A stretch of DNA of 64,000 bases from Sphingomonas crusticola (GTDB lineage: Bacteria; Pseudomonadota; Alphaproteobacteria; Sphingomonadales; Sphingomonadaceae). The stretch lies in assembly GCF_003391115.1 (NCBI RefSeq), contig NZ_QTJP01000001.1, positions 2,874,501 through 2,938,500 on the forward strand, written 5' to 3'. The position numbers and the translations under genes were made by a program. The notes under the pieces are model-generated. The model was not told the origin of the DNA, did not search any database, and saw nothing but the letters and a program-made list of their open reading frames with translations. Below are positions 24,970 through 34,357 of this stretch, piece after piece (positions within the stretch are counted from its first letter, which is position 1; every line of letters starts with the position of its first letter).

Positions 24970-26153
24970 CCGCCGAAGCCTTGGAGCGCGACGAATGGCC
25001 CGATGAGCCCGCCGCCAAGCTCGACCCCGCGACGCTCACGTTGCGCGGCCGGCCGCCGCGCCCGGTCCGCTTCCGGCGGCGCATGATCGTCGGGGCAGCC
25101 GCGGTCGGGGCGACGGCCCTCGCGGGCACGATCTGGCTTTCACTCAGGGCGCCCGCGCCGGTGCCGCCTGCCGATCAGACCTTTCGTGAAAGCAAGGGGC
25201 CGTCCGATCAGGTCAGCCAGCTGCCGGCCGACTATACCGCCGTGCCCAAGCTCGGCCCGCCGCTCCCGGGCGACCTCGGCCGGCCGATCCTCGAGCGGCA
25301 GCGCCAGCTTGCGCAAGACCCTGCTCCAGCGGTGACGGTTGATGCGGAAACGCGGCAGCGCCGTCTCGACGACGTGAGGGCCGCCCGCCAGTCGGGCCTG
25401 ATATTCCCGCGACAGGATGCCGCGAACGGAGTCGCGGCCCTTGCCCCGGTCGCTGCTGCGACGGGCGCGGCGGACTCAAGTCCCTCCACCGTTGACGCCG
25501 CGCGCGATCCCAACGCGCAGGCCCGCAAGATCGGCTTTGCTGGTGCCCTCGACGAGCGCGGCGACGTCAATGCGCATCGGCTGACGGCGCCGGCGTCGCC
25601 TTATATACTCTCAGCCGGTAGCATCATCCCGGCGAGCCTGATCACGGGGTTGCGCTCCGACCTTCCCGGCCTGGTCGCAGCCCAGGTTACCGAGAATGTC
25701 TTCGACAGCGCAAGCGGGCGCTACCTGCTTGTGCCGCAGGGCGCGCGGCTGGTCGGCACCTATGACAGCGTCATCGCTTTCGGCCAGCGGCGGGCTCTGG
25801 TCGTATGGCAGCGCATCATCTTCCCCGATGGAGGCTCGGTCAAGCTCGACAACGAGCCCGCGACCGACCCGAGCGGCTATGCCGGCGTCGCCGACCAGGT
25901 GGATTTCCACACCTGGACGTTGCTCAGGGGCGTGGCGCTCTCGACCTTGCTCGGCGCGGGGACGAGTTTTTCCCTGACGGGCGAGAGCGACCTGGTTCAG
26001 GCGATCCGCGAGTCCGCCCAGCGAAATGCCGCCGATGCCGGCAACCAGCTCACCTCGCGCAATCTGCAGATCCAGCCGAGCATCACCGTCCGACCCGGAT
26101 TTCGCATCCGGCTGCTTGTCCATCGTGACCTGATACTTGCCCCCTGGCGTTGA
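24966..26153 (+). CDS. trbI: TrbI (VirB10-like) core protein
   Basis: The 395-residue protein has a cytoplasmic N-terminus, one membrane segment (about 40-57), a proline-rich linker and a C-terminal VirB10 beta-barrel domain with LSAGSIIPASLITGLRSDLPG and RYLLVPQGARLVGTYDS. It spans both membranes and gates the channel. It is the last canonical trb gene here; trbH and trbK were not found. Confidence 0.93.
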   Translation: MTAEALERDEWPDEPAAKLDPATLTLRGRPPRPVRFRRRMIVGAAAVGATALAGTIWLSLRAPAPVPPADQTFRESKGPSDQVSQLPADYTAVPKLGPPLPGDLGRPILERQRQLAQDPAPAVTVDAETRQRRLDDVRAARQSGLIFPRQDAANGVAALAPVAAATGAADSSPSTVDAARDPNAQARKIGFAGALDERGDVNAHRLTAPASPYILSAGSIIPASLITGLRSDLPGLVAAQVTENVFDSASGRYLLVPQGARLVGTYDSVIAFGQRRALVVWQRIIFPDGGSVKLDNEPATDPSGYAGVADQVDFHTWTLLRGVALSTLLGAGTSFSLTGESDLVQAIRESAQRNAADAGNQLTSRNLQIQPSITVRPGFRIRLLVHRDLILAPWR

Positions 26154-26166
26154 TAGGAGCCGCCTC

Positions 26167-26376
26167 ATGCCCGATTTGAAACTCGCCAAACTTCCCGATC
26201 GCACCCCAGTCAAGCTCACCCTGTCGGTGATGCCGGACCTGCACGACCGACTGATCGATTATGCCGGCCTCTATCGCGAAGCCTATGGCCGCGAAGAAGC
26301 TCTCGCGGACCTGATCCCGGCGATGCTGGCCGCATTTATCGACAGCGACCGCACTTTCTCACGCAGGAAGGCGTAG
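26167..26376 (+). CDS. DUF2274 protein of the conjugation block
   Basis: The protein is 69 residues, MPDLKLAKLPDRTPVKLTLS, followed by HDRLIDYAGLYREAYGREEAL and a helical tail. This is the DUF2274 family that regularly follows trbI in alphaproteobacterial elements; the strand-helix layout resembles a small ribbon-helix-helix protein. I took the ATG at 26167, preceded by TAGGAG; an in-frame start at 26137 lies inside trbI. Confidence 0.85.
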   Translation: MPDLKLAKLPDRTPVKLTLSVMPDLHDRLIDYAGLYREAYGREEALADLIPAMLAAFIDSDRTFSRRKA

Positions 26377-26378
26377 CC

Positions 26379-26606
26379 ATGATCCGCAATTCACACCTTC
26401 CCGATCTCGGCGACCCCCCGGCAGACATGGTGGTAGCGAGCGAACCCCTGACGATCCGCGTATCGGCGGCGGTCCGACTGTCCGGTCTCAGCCGTTCGCG
26501 GATCTACGAACTGATCCAGTCGGGAGATCTGGCAACGCATAAAGTGGGCCGCACCACCCTGATCCCATATCGAAGTCTGAAACATCTGGTGATCGGGAGC
26601 GATTGA
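26379..26606 (+). CDS. excisionase/AlpA-type helix-turn-helix protein
   Basis: The 75-residue protein has VRLSGLSRSRIYELIQSGDLATHKVGRTTLIPYRSLKHLV, the MerR-like HTH of excisionase/AlpA-type proteins. It begins two bases after the DUF2274 stop, so it is the last gene of the trb operon. It could control element excision or operon expression. No integrase gene is visible nearby. Confidence 0.8.
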   Translation: MIRNSHLPDLGDPPADMVVASEPLTIRVSAAVRLSGLSRSRIYELIQSGDLATHKVGRTTLIPYRSLKHLVIGSD

Positions 26607-26724
26607 CGCCGGCCAGGCGGGTGTCGCCACAGGGGGTTCGCCTTCACAGTGCGATGACGGCGACGGCGGCACACGCTCCTCGTGCGACAGGGTGGTTCCA
26701 AGCTAAGCTCAATCAGACCGGGAT

Positions 26725-26794
26725 CTCGCGGCGTTCAAAGGAAACGCCGCCATCAAGCGCTGGTCCGCCGCGGTCGACCGCTCGCGGCGTTCAA
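26725..26794. repeat. 14-bp direct repeat with hairpin at the end of the trb block
   Basis: CTCGCGGCGTTCAA occurs at 26725-26738 and again at 26781-26794. The first copy also forms a hairpin, GCGGCGTT-N7-AACGCCGC (26728-26750). This lies between the convergent excisionase-like and nuclease-like genes, so it may be a bidirectional terminator or a site at an element boundary. No other copy was noticed. Confidence 0.45.
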
Positions 26795-27219
26795 CCGGCG
26801 TTGAGGTGAAGCAGCCGCTTCGGCTCGCACCGCACCAGCACCCGCTGCCGGTCATATTTCTGCCAGCGCGTCGCGATGCCGCGCTGAATGGCGAGGCAGG
26901 ACAGGTCGGCTGCGCCCAACCGACAGGTCGCCACGATGCGCCGGTAGCTCCTGCCCGCCGCGGTGCAATCGAGGGTCCGCCCCTGGATGAGTTTTCGCAT
27001 CCGGTCTCGCGCCTCGGTCGCGGCGCGGTCGCTGCACACGAATTCGGCACGGCCCTTCCGGCAAGGCTCGGCATCGGCGAAGTCGGGCGCCTGGATGCCC
27101 GCCAGCCGAACCGACGCGCCTGAGGCGCAATGAATTGGGCCGTCCCCATCGTGGACCGACACGACCTTGCAGGGGAACTGCTTGCCAGCCGTGACGAGCG
27201 CTAGGAGGGGCAGGATCAT
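26791..27219 (-). CDS. thermonuclease-like (SNase fold) protein, possibly inactive
   Basis: From the ATG at 27219 the protein has 142 residues with a short hydrophobic N-terminus (MILPLLALVTAG), then VVSVHDGDGPIHC and SVRLAGIQAPDFADAEPC, the staphylococcal-nuclease pattern V-DGD-...-RL-GI-APE. The usual DGDT reads DGDG here, and many cysteines are present (six after the N-terminus), which suggests an exported, disulfide-bonded variant. Catalytic competence is uncertain. It is convergent with the trb operon and divergent from the small secreted protein. Confidence 0.8.
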   Translation of the reverse strand: MILPLLALVTAGKQFPCKVVSVHDGDGPIHCASGASVRLAGIQAPDFADAEPCRKGRAEFVCSDRAATEARDRMRKLIQGRTLDCTAAGRSYRRIVATCRLGAADLSCLAIQRGIATRWQKYDRQRVLVRCEPKRLLHLNAG

Positions 27220-27282
27220 GCGGGCATATTGCACGTGCGTCGCGCAAAGCGCATCATTGCTCTTCGACTTGGGAGAGAAGCC

Positions 27283-27471
27283 ATGAAGCTGCTGATCGCA
27301 TTCACTGCCGCCGCCTTGCTGACTGCGCCGGCCATTGCCGTCAACTGCCGCGATGCCAAGGGCAAGTTCGTCAAATGTCCTTCCGCTTCGACGTCAGTGG
27401 TGAAGGACGCAAAGGGCAAATGCCACTTCGCCAGCGGGCCGAAGAAGGGCCAGTTCACGAAGTGTCCCTAA
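27283..27471 (+). CDS. tiny secreted Cys-containing protein
   Basis: The 62-residue protein has a signal peptide MKLLIAFTAAALLTAPAIA and a mature part with two similar segments, NCRDAKGKFVKCP and KKGQFTKCP, plus KGKCHF. Four cysteines could form disulfides. A GGGAGAG site precedes the ATG at 27283. It resembles short PsiF-like secreted proteins and is divergent from the SNase-like gene. Function is unknown. Confidence 0.65.
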   Translation: MKLLIAFTAAALLTAPAIAVNCRDAKGKFVKCPSASTSVVKDAKGKCHFASGPKKGQFTKCP

Positions 27472-27555
27472 GCGGGCCGAAGCCGCCAACTGCGGCCCGG
27501 TTGTGTCGGCTCGCGTCCCGGCCATGACGCAAAGGCTCGACGCGCGTCCGAACCA

Positions 27556-28467
27556 TCATCGTGCCAGTGAGATTGCCCCCAGCCTGAGCGCGCCGAGCGG
27601 GCCGGCTTGGTCGCCCAGGGCGGCGCTCACGAGCGTTCGATCGAGCGTCGCCTGGTCGACGTAGGGAAGGTAGCCACGGATCTTCTCCCGCACGCCCGCC
27701 CGTATCCGGGGGAGGAGATGCAACTGCCCCAGTCCCACCCCACCGCCGACGATGATCGCCCGCGGCGCGAGCGTGAGCAATAGGCTCGCGAATGCTTCCG
27801 CGAGCGCATCGGCGACGTAAGTCCAGGCCGGATCGGCGGGTGAAAGGTCGGAACCTGCCACGCCGCTGCGCGCCCTGATCGCTGGGCCCGATGCGAGGCC
27901 TTCCAGGCAATCACCGTGAAACGGACAGACGCCGGGGAACGCATCGCCTGATATTCGCCGGACAGCGAGATGGCCGGCTTCGGGATGCATCTGCCCGACG
28001 ACGGGATTGCCATTGACGACGATGCCCATCCCGATCCCGGTGCCGACCGTCACATAGACGAAATCGGCGAGGCCTTTGCCCGCGCCCCAGCGTCCTTCGG
28101 CAAGCGCGGCTGCGGTGACGTCCGTATGCAGCAGGCACGGGCCATCGATCAAGCGGGCAAGCGGCCGGACAATGTCGACGCCGGCCCACTGCGCTTTCGG
28201 TGTCGGCAGAAGGTGACCATAGTCCGCGCGATCGGGATGAATGGCAATCGGGCCGAAACTTGCGATCCCGAGCGCCTGCGGCTGCCAGCGGCGGGCCCAC
28301 ACGTCCAGCTGGCTCGCCAATGCGGCGAGCGTTTCCGCCGGCCCCGCTGTCGGAATGCTGATGCTCTCGAAGATGGTGCTGCCTCGGCCGATGACCGCAA
28401 TCGCCTTGGTTCCTCCCAGTTCGACCCCGGTGACGATCGGCGCCGCCTCGTCAATCGCCAAGCTCAT
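27556..28467 (-). CDS. ROK-family fructokinase
   Basis: The 303-residue protein has the ROK pattern: GVELGGTKAIAVIG at the ATP site, TVGTGIGMGIVVNGN, the catalytic HPEAGHLAV segment and the CPFHGDCLEGLASGPAI zinc motif of fructokinases. It phosphorylates a hexose, most likely fructose. It is the last gene of the polyol operon, 88 bp after the dehydrogenase that would deliver fructose, which supports the substrate. Confidence 0.88.
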   Translation of the reverse strand: MSLAIDEAAPIVTGVELGGTKAIAVIGRGSTIFESISIPTAGPAETLAALASQLDVWARRWQPQALGIASFGPIAIHPDRADYGHLLPTPKAQWAGVDIVRPLARLIDGPCLLHTDVTAAALAEGRWGAGKGLADFVYVTVGTGIGMGIVVNGNPVVGQMHPEAGHLAVRRISGDAFPGVCPFHGDCLEGLASGPAIRARSGVAGSDLSPADPAWTYVADALAEAFASLLLTLAPRAIIVGGGVGLGQLHLLPRIRAGVREKIRGYLPYVDQATLDRTLVSAALGDQAGPLGALRLGAISLAR

Positions 28468-28555
28468 CCGCGAGTCCTCCAGATTCCGCTCCAGCCGGAG
28501 GGGCGCCTAAGCCGGGCGATGTTTACGGTTGTGCCTTTTCGGGAGGGCTCCGGGG

Positions 28556-30028
28556 TCAAAAGACACCGGCTTCCACCGCGCGGCGCAGCGTCTCCCGGGC
28601 ACCATATTGATAGAGCGAGGCGAGCCACCGGCCGACCTCTCGGTGCAGAACAGGGTGTTCGCCGACCTCGCCGAACAAGCTCGTGATCGAAAGCAGCGGA
28701 AGCGGATCCGCCCCGCCTTCGAGGGCCTTCTCACGCAGAAGGGAAGCGAGTGGGTGGCTCACCGCTACCGGACGATGCTGCTCATCCTCGCCTCTGACAC
28801 GGCGGAGCCAGGCCGCCAGCGCGAGCGCGAGCAATTCGATACCCTCGCCGCGCCGCAGCCGGTCGCGCAGCGGATCCAGCAGCAGATTGAGCGGGGCGTC
28901 GGTGTTGACCCGCTCGACCGTGTCCTCGATCGCTATATTCGCGAAGCGTTCGATGATCGTCTGCTTATAGTGGTCGAGGTCGACTCCCGGAACGGGCGCG
29001 AGCGTCGGCCCGGTCTCGAGATCCATCAGCGCGCGCATGTATTGGACGATGGCCGCATCGGACATCACATCGCTGATCAGATGGTAGCCGGCCAGCTGCC
29101 CAAGGCCGCTGATGGCGAGATGGCTGCAGTTGAGCAGGCGCAGCTTCATCATTTCATAAGGGGTCACGTCGCCGACAAACTGCGCGCCGACCTTTTCCCA
29201 GGCGGGCCGGCCGTAGAGGAAGCGATCCTCGATCACCCATTGGCGAAACCGCTCCGCGAAGATCGGGGCGGCGTCCTCCAGCTGGTATCTGTCGCGAAAG
29301 GCGGCGATCTGCGCGGGCTGCGCGACCGGGGTGATGCGGTCGACCATGCTATTTGGAAAGCTTGTATTCTGGCTGATCCAGTCGGCCAGGCCCTGGCCGC
29401 GCGCCTCGGCAAAAGCGAGCACCGCGGCGCGCAGCACGTCGCCGTTATGCTGGATATTGTCGCAGCAAAGGATCGTGAAGCCGGGCTCGCCGGCGCGCCT
29501 GCGCCGGTCCAGCGCTTCAGCGAGTGCCCCGATCGCGGTGTGCGGGACGCGCGGGTTGGCGAGATCGTGCCGGACCTCGGGGCTGGCCAGGTCCAGCCGC
29601 TTGGTCGCGCGTTCGAGATGATAGCCATTCTCGGTCACGGTCAGGCTCACGATCCGCACCGCCTTATTGGCCAATGCGGCGAGCGTCAGCGCGGGGCGAT
29701 CGCCCGCGAAGATCGCTCGAGCGATGGCGCCGATGACAAACGCCTCCTGCCGCTCGCCTTCCTGCTCGACCAGCGTGTAGAGCCCGTCCTGCCGTTGCAG
29801 CGCGGCGATCAGGCGCGCGTCCTGCGGCCTGAGGCCGACCCCGGCAATCCCCCATTCCAGCGCGCCCGGATCGAGGTTCATCAACTCGTCGCTATAGCGG
29901 GCCATGTGTGCCCGGTGGAAGCCGCCAAGACCGAGATGAACGATGCCGGTGCCGACCGCGGTGGCGTCATAATGGGGGCCCGCGGCGTTCCCGAAGCCGG
30001 ACCGTCCCGCCCGATCAAGCCTTATCAT
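28556..30028 (-). CDS. mannitol dehydrogenase-family polyol dehydrogenase
   Basis: The 490-residue protein belongs to the long-chain mannitol 2-dehydrogenase/fructuronate reductase family. The NAD-binding part has IVHLGLGGFHRAHMARY, and the catalytic signature K-x5-N-x2-H is seen in MMKLRLLNCSHLAI. Members interconvert mannitol or related polyols with fructose, or mannonate with fructuronate. The polyol ABC importer upstream and the fructokinase downstream favour mannitol or arabitol oxidation. It runs 85 bp after the ATPase gene on the same strand. Confidence 0.9.
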   Translation of the reverse strand: MIRLDRAGRSGFGNAAGPHYDATAVGTGIVHLGLGGFHRAHMARYSDELMNLDPGALEWGIAGVGLRPQDARLIAALQRQDGLYTLVEQEGERQEAFVIGAIARAIFAGDRPALTLAALANKAVRIVSLTVTENGYHLERATKRLDLASPEVRHDLANPRVPHTAIGALAEALDRRRRAGEPGFTILCCDNIQHNGDVLRAAVLAFAEARGQGLADWISQNTSFPNSMVDRITPVAQPAQIAAFRDRYQLEDAAPIFAERFRQWVIEDRFLYGRPAWEKVGAQFVGDVTPYEMMKLRLLNCSHLAISGLGQLAGYHLISDVMSDAAIVQYMRALMDLETGPTLAPVPGVDLDHYKQTIIERFANIAIEDTVERVNTDAPLNLLLDPLRDRLRRGEGIELLALALAAWLRRVRGEDEQHRPVAVSHPLASLLREKALEGGADPLPLLSITSLFGEVGEHPVLHREVGRWLASLYQYGARETLRRAVEAGVF

Positions 30029-30113
30029 CTACTACTCACCTTCTCCGACCGCGACCGGCACAAGCCTTTGCTTGGCGCCGCGCGCCACGCGTGGGGATTG
30101 CGAAGCCACCGCA

Positions 30114-31112
30114 TCAGACGAGCGCGAGCCCGGCTGAATCGAAACGGTGGACGTGGGCCGGGTCCGGCTCCAGCCGCACGGTCTGACCCGGCACGAGCGA
30201 TGCGGTCCCACTCTGACGCGCACAGAGCAAAGTGCCGTCCGGCAATTCTCCATAGACATAGGCGTCGCTGCCAAGCTGCTCGACCGACACGACCGCCGCC
30301 TGCCAGCGCCCGTCCGGTGTGGGAGCGAGATGTTCCGGGCGGACCCCGATGATCGGCGCGCCGAGGCCGACCGCGCCATCGCCCTTGACCACGTTCATCG
30401 GCGGAGAGCCGATGAATTGCGCCACGAACAGGTTCGCGGGGCGATGATAGATGTCGAGCGGCGCGCCGACCTGCTCGATCCGGCCATCGCGGAATACCAC
30501 GATCTGATCGGCCATCGTCATCGCTTCCGCCTGATCGTGCGTCACGTAGATCGCGGTCGTGCCGAGCTGGCGCTGGAGCCCTTTGATCTCAAGCCGCATG
30601 CGGCCGCGCAACGCCGCGTCAAGGTTGGATAAGGGCTCGTCGAACAGGAATGCCCGGGGTTCGCGCACCACCGCGCGCCCGATCGCGACGCGCTGCCTCT
30701 GTCCCCCGGAAAGCGCGGCTGGCTTGCGGTCGAGCAATGCCTCCAGGCCGAGCAGTTCGGCGACTGCATCGACGCGGCGTTCGATGTCGCGCGAGGGCAT
30801 GCCGGCAAGCTTGAGCGCGAAGCCGATATTCGCGCGAACCGACATGTGCGGGTAGAGCGCATAGCTCTGGAAGACCATCGCCACCTCGCGCTGGGCCGGC
30901 CGCATGCGCGAGACGTCCTCGCCGTCGAGCAGCAGGCGGCCATGATCGGCATCCTCGAGCCCGGCGACCAACCGCAGCAAGGTGGTCTTGCCGCAACCGG
31001 ACGGGCCGACGAAGACGGTGAAGCTGCCGTCGGGAATCGTCAGGTCGATGTGATCGACCGCCAGATGATCGCCGAAGCGCTTGGTTACCTGTTCCAGAAC
31101 GATGGCGCTCAC
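30114..31112 (-). CDS. ABC importer ATPase (MalK/UgpC/SmoK type)
   Basis: The 332-residue protein has Walker A GPSGCGKTT, signature LSGGQRQRVAIGRA, Walker B AFLFDEPLSNLD and a C-terminal TOBE region with IIGVRPEHL. It energises carbohydrate import. The ATG overlaps the stop of the downstream-facing permease gene by four bases, so it is part of the same operon. The neighbouring dehydrogenase points to polyol import. Confidence 0.95.
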   Translation of the reverse strand: MSAIVLEQVTKRFGDHLAVDHIDLTIPDGSFTVFVGPSGCGKTTLLRLVAGLEDADHGRLLLDGEDVSRMRPAQREVAMVFQSYALYPHMSVRANIGFALKLAGMPSRDIERRVDAVAELLGLEALLDRKPAALSGGQRQRVAIGRAVVREPRAFLFDEPLSNLDAALRGRMRLEIKGLQRQLGTTAIYVTHDQAEAMTMADQIVVFRDGRIEQVGAPLDIYHRPANLFVAQFIGSPPMNVVKGDGAVGLGAPIIGVRPEHLAPTPDGRWQAAVVSVEQLGSDAYVYGELPDGTLLCARQSGTASLVPGQTVRLEPDPAHVHRFDSAGLALV

Positions 31113-31939
31113 TTCACGGCTCCGAAGGTTAGGCCCTGGACGAGCTGCCGCTGGCAGAACCAGCCGATGACGAGCACCGGCGCGATCGACAGCATCGACG
31201 CCGCGGAAAGCTTCGCCCAGAACAATCCCTGCGGCGCGGAGAAACCGGCGATGAATGCCGTGAGCGGCGCTGCCTGCGTGCTTGTGAGGTTGAGGCTCCA
31301 GAAGCTCTCATTCCAGGCCAGGGTGAAATTCAGCAGGAAGGTCGAGGCGATCCCCGGCAGGATCAGCGGAAGCAGAACCTGGACGATCTCGTCCAGCAGC
31401 CGTGCGCCGTCCATGCGTGCCGCCTCGACGATCGCGGCGGGAACCTCGCGCAGATGCGCATAGAGCATCCAGATCGCGATCGGCAGATTGCCCACGCAGA
31501 GCATCGCGATCACGGCGGCGCGCGTGTCCAGGAGGTTCAGATCGCGACAGATGAGGTAGACCGGGACGAGCAGGCCGACCGGCGGCAGCATCTTGGTGGA
31601 AAGCATCCACAGGAGCAGGCCGCGCGTCCGGCGCGTCGGCGCGAACGCCATCGCCCAGGCGGCCGGCAAGGCGAGCATGAGCGCAGCGAGCGTGGCGCCG
31701 CCTGCGATCAGAACCGAGTTGAGCGCGCAGCGATAATAAGCGCCGTCGGCAAGCACCTCGCGATAATTGTCGAGCGTCCAGTCGACGCCGCGCAGCCGCG
31801 GCGGCAGCTGGATCGCGTCGAGCTCGGGCTTGAAGCTGGTGACGAGCGCCCACAGCAGGGGAAAGGCTACCAATAAAGCGGCCAGCCACGCGATGAGCGT
31901 CGCCGGCGCGGCCCGGCTCAAGGAGGTGCGTCGCGCCAT
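31109..31939 (-). CDS. carbohydrate ABC permease (MalG type)
   Basis: The 276-residue protein has six hydrophobic segments and the MalG-type N-terminal FPLLWALVTSFKP. The cytoplasmic EAA loop reads VEAARMDGARLLDEIVQVLLPLI. It pairs with the MalF-type permease. Start and stop codons overlap those of both neighbours, so the importer genes are translationally coupled. Confidence 0.93.
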   Translation of the reverse strand: MARRTSLSRAAPATLIAWLAALLVAFPLLWALVTSFKPELDAIQLPPRLRGVDWTLDNYREVLADGAYYRCALNSVLIAGGATLAALMLALPAAWAMAFAPTRRTRGLLLWMLSTKMLPPVGLLVPVYLICRDLNLLDTRAAVIAMLCVGNLPIAIWMLYAHLREVPAAIVEAARMDGARLLDEIVQVLLPLILPGIASTFLLNFTLAWNESFWSLNLTSTQAAPLTAFIAGFSAPQGLFWAKLSAASMLSIAPVLVIGWFCQRQLVQGLTFGAVK

Positions 31940-32832
31940 TAGCTGTCCAACGACCGGCCGACGGCGCGCGCGAACAGGAAGGCGATCACATTGGCGATGA
32001 CGACCGCCACCACGCCCGCGGCAGAGGCGGCGCCGACGTCATATTGCAGGAGCGCGCGCGTGTAGATCAGATAGGCAACGTTGGTCGTCGCCGTGCCCGG
32101 GCCGCCGCCGGTCGTGACGAAGATCTCGGCAAAAATGCTGAGCAGGAAGATTGTCTCCATCATGATCACGATCGTGATCGAGCGGGCAAGATGGGGCAGC
32201 GTCAGATAGCGAAACATCGACAGGCCCGACGCCCCGTCGAGTTGCGCCGCCTCTTTCTGCTCGGCGTCGAACGATTGCAGCGCGGTCAGGAAGACCAGTG
32301 CCGCAAATGGCAGCCACTCCCAGGCGACGATGATGCTCACCGACAGCAGCGGCTGGCGCGCGAACCAGTCGAACGGCGCCAGTCCGATGAGGCCGCCCAG
32401 CCAGCCGAGCAGGCCCGAGATGGGCTGCATCAGGAGGTTCTTCCAAAGCAGGGCGCTCACGCCGGGCATGACGAAGAAGGGCGAGATGATGAGGACGCGC
32501 AACAAGCTCCGCCCGATCCGCGCGGCCTCCACCAGCAGGGCGATCAGGATGCCGCCAAAAATCGTGGCGGCGAGCACGAACAGGATCAGCAGCAGGGTGT
32601 TGAGGATCGCCCCGGCGAATGCCGGATCGGCGAAGAGCCCGCGATAATTGGCAAGCCCGGCGAAGTGGCGCTGGTCCGCATCGAGAAGACGATAGTCCTG
32701 GAAGGACAGCCAGATCGTGATCGCCAGCGGAATGACCATCCACGTTAGCAGCGCGCCGACGCTGGGCACGAGCATCAGCCGTCCGACCGAGTTGAGGCGC
32801 GCCGCGCCGGTTTTCCCGATCGTGGGGCTCAT
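31939..32832 (-). CDS. carbohydrate ABC permease (MalF type)
   Basis: The 297-residue protein has six hydrophobic segments and the EAA loop QKEAAQLDGASGLSMFRYLTL with LPHL. It shares one base with the following permease start. It overlaps the binding-protein gene by four bases. It forms the transmembrane channel with the MalG-type partner. Confidence 0.93.
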   Translation of the reverse strand: MSPTIGKTGAARLNSVGRLMLVPSVGALLTWMVIPLAITIWLSFQDYRLLDADQRHFAGLANYRGLFADPAFAGAILNTLLLILFVLAATIFGGILIALLVEAARIGRSLLRVLIISPFFVMPGVSALLWKNLLMQPISGLLGWLGGLIGLAPFDWFARQPLLSVSIIVAWEWLPFAALVFLTALQSFDAEQKEAAQLDGASGLSMFRYLTLPHLARSITIVIMMETIFLLSIFAEIFVTTGGGPGTATTNVAYLIYTRALLQYDVGAASAAGVVAVVIANVIAFLFARAVGRSLDS

Positions 32833-34139
32833 TGCCGGCTGGCCGCCGCCATCTGCCGCTTGCTGGACGTTTGCGCCGCATCAAGCGCCTGGTCGACCGT
32901 CATCGTGCCTGCGACCGCGCCGGAAAATTGCTGGCCGACTTCGGTGCCGAGACCCTGGAATTCGGGGATCGCGGCATATTGCACCCCGACATAGGGCACC
33001 GGCTTCACGGTGGGATGGTGCGTATCGGCTGCACCTATCGCTTCGAGCGTCGCTTCCGCGAACGGTGCCGCCTTGCGATAGGCGGGATTGGCATAAAGCG
33101 ATGTGCGCGTGCCGGGCGGCGCTGCGGCCCAACCGAAGCGGCCCGCCACCAGCTTGGCATAATCCGGTCCCGTCGCCCAGGCGACGAAGCTCTTGGCCGC
33201 CTTGGCCTTGGTCGTGCTTGCCGGGATCGCGAGCGCCCACGTCCAAAGCCAGTTGGCGGTGCGACCCAAGCCGGCGTCCGGTGCGGCGGCGAAGCCTGTC
33301 TTGTCGGCGACGACCGACGTCTTGGGATCGGTCACGAACGGCGCTGCTACCGTGCTGTCGAACCAGATGGCGCATTTGCCCGCCGCATAGAGCGCGAGCG
33401 ACTCATTGAAGCCGTTGGCGATCATGCCGGGCGGACCTGCGTTGCGCGCCAGGTCGACATAGACGGAGAGCGTTCGCTTCCATTCGGGCGTGTCGAATTG
33501 CGGGCGCCAATGCTCATCGAACAGGCGCGCGCCGAAGGAGTTCGACATGGCGACGATCGTCGCCATATTCTCGCCCCAGCCGGCCTTGCCGCGCAGGCAG
33601 ATACCGTAGACGCCATGCGCGGGATCGTTGAGTTTCTTGGCGGCGGTCGCGATGAAGTCCCAGCTGGGATGCTGCGGCATGACTAGCTTCGCCTTCGCGA
33701 ACAGATCGGTCCGGTACATCGTGAACGAGCCCTCGCCGTTGATCGGTGCGGCATAGAGCACGCCCTTCGCGCTGAGCGCGTCGCGGATAGCGGGCAGCAA
33801 ATCGTCGGCGCGGTAGGACGGCCCGAGGTCGTCCATCCCCAGCAGCCAGCGGCGTTGCGCCCAGATGGGAACTTCATAGGACCCGATCGTGATCACGTCG
33901 AACTGTCCGCCGCGTGTCGCCACGTCGGTCGTGACCCGCTGGCGCAGCACATTCTCTTCGAGCGTGACCCAGTTGAGGCGAATGTTCGGATGCGCTTTGG
34001 TGAACGCGCTCGACAGGCCCTTGAGCCGCACCATGTCGCTGTTGTTGACGGTCGCAACGGTCAGCGTCGTGACATCCCGGTTGCCGCCCGAACAGGACGA
34101 CAGCGCCGCCGCGAGGAGGATCGTCGCAATCCGCTTCAT
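32829..34139 (-). CDS. periplasmic sugar/polyol-binding lipoprotein
   Basis: The 436-residue protein begins MKRIATILLAAALSSCSGGN, with a lipobox around LSSC, so it is a lipoprotein of the family 1 solute-binding type. The core has TVATVNNSDM, FDVITIGSYEVP, and GWGENMATIVAMSN, close to mannitol/sorbitol-binding (SmoE-type) proteins. As first gene of the operon it delivers substrate to the two permeases. The start lies 218 bp from the divergent response-regulator gene. Confidence 0.9.
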   Translation of the reverse strand: MKRIATILLAAALSSCSGGNRDVTTLTVATVNNSDMVRLKGLSSAFTKAHPNIRLNWVTLEENVLRQRVTTDVATRGGQFDVITIGSYEVPIWAQRRWLLGMDDLGPSYRADDLLPAIRDALSAKGVLYAAPINGEGSFTMYRTDLFAKAKLVMPQHPSWDFIATAAKKLNDPAHGVYGICLRGKAGWGENMATIVAMSNSFGARLFDEHWRPQFDTPEWKRTLSVYVDLARNAGPPGMIANGFNESLALYAAGKCAIWFDSTVAAPFVTDPKTSVVADKTGFAAAPDAGLGRTANWLWTWALAIPASTTKAKAAKSFVAWATGPDYAKLVAGRFGWAAAPPGTRTSLYANPAYRKAAPFAEATLEAIGAADTHHPTVKPVPYVGVQYAAIPEFQGLGTEVGQQFSGAVAGTMTVDQALDAAQTSSKRQMAAASRQ

Positions 34140-34357
34140 CTATCGCCTCTCCTTGGCGGACGGTCGCTCGCGCCGCCGCTCGTTCGGATATGAAGGCTAG
34201 GCGCTCCACCTTTCGCCAACCTGTCATCGCCTCGGCGGTGCGTCTGCCGGTGTGGGCCAATGACGGCGGCCATGCCGCGTCTCGACGATGCAGCCGGCCG
34301 CTTGCCTGCGGCGCCGCTTGGTCTCACACTATGCGCAAACAAGGGTAGGCGAGGAAG

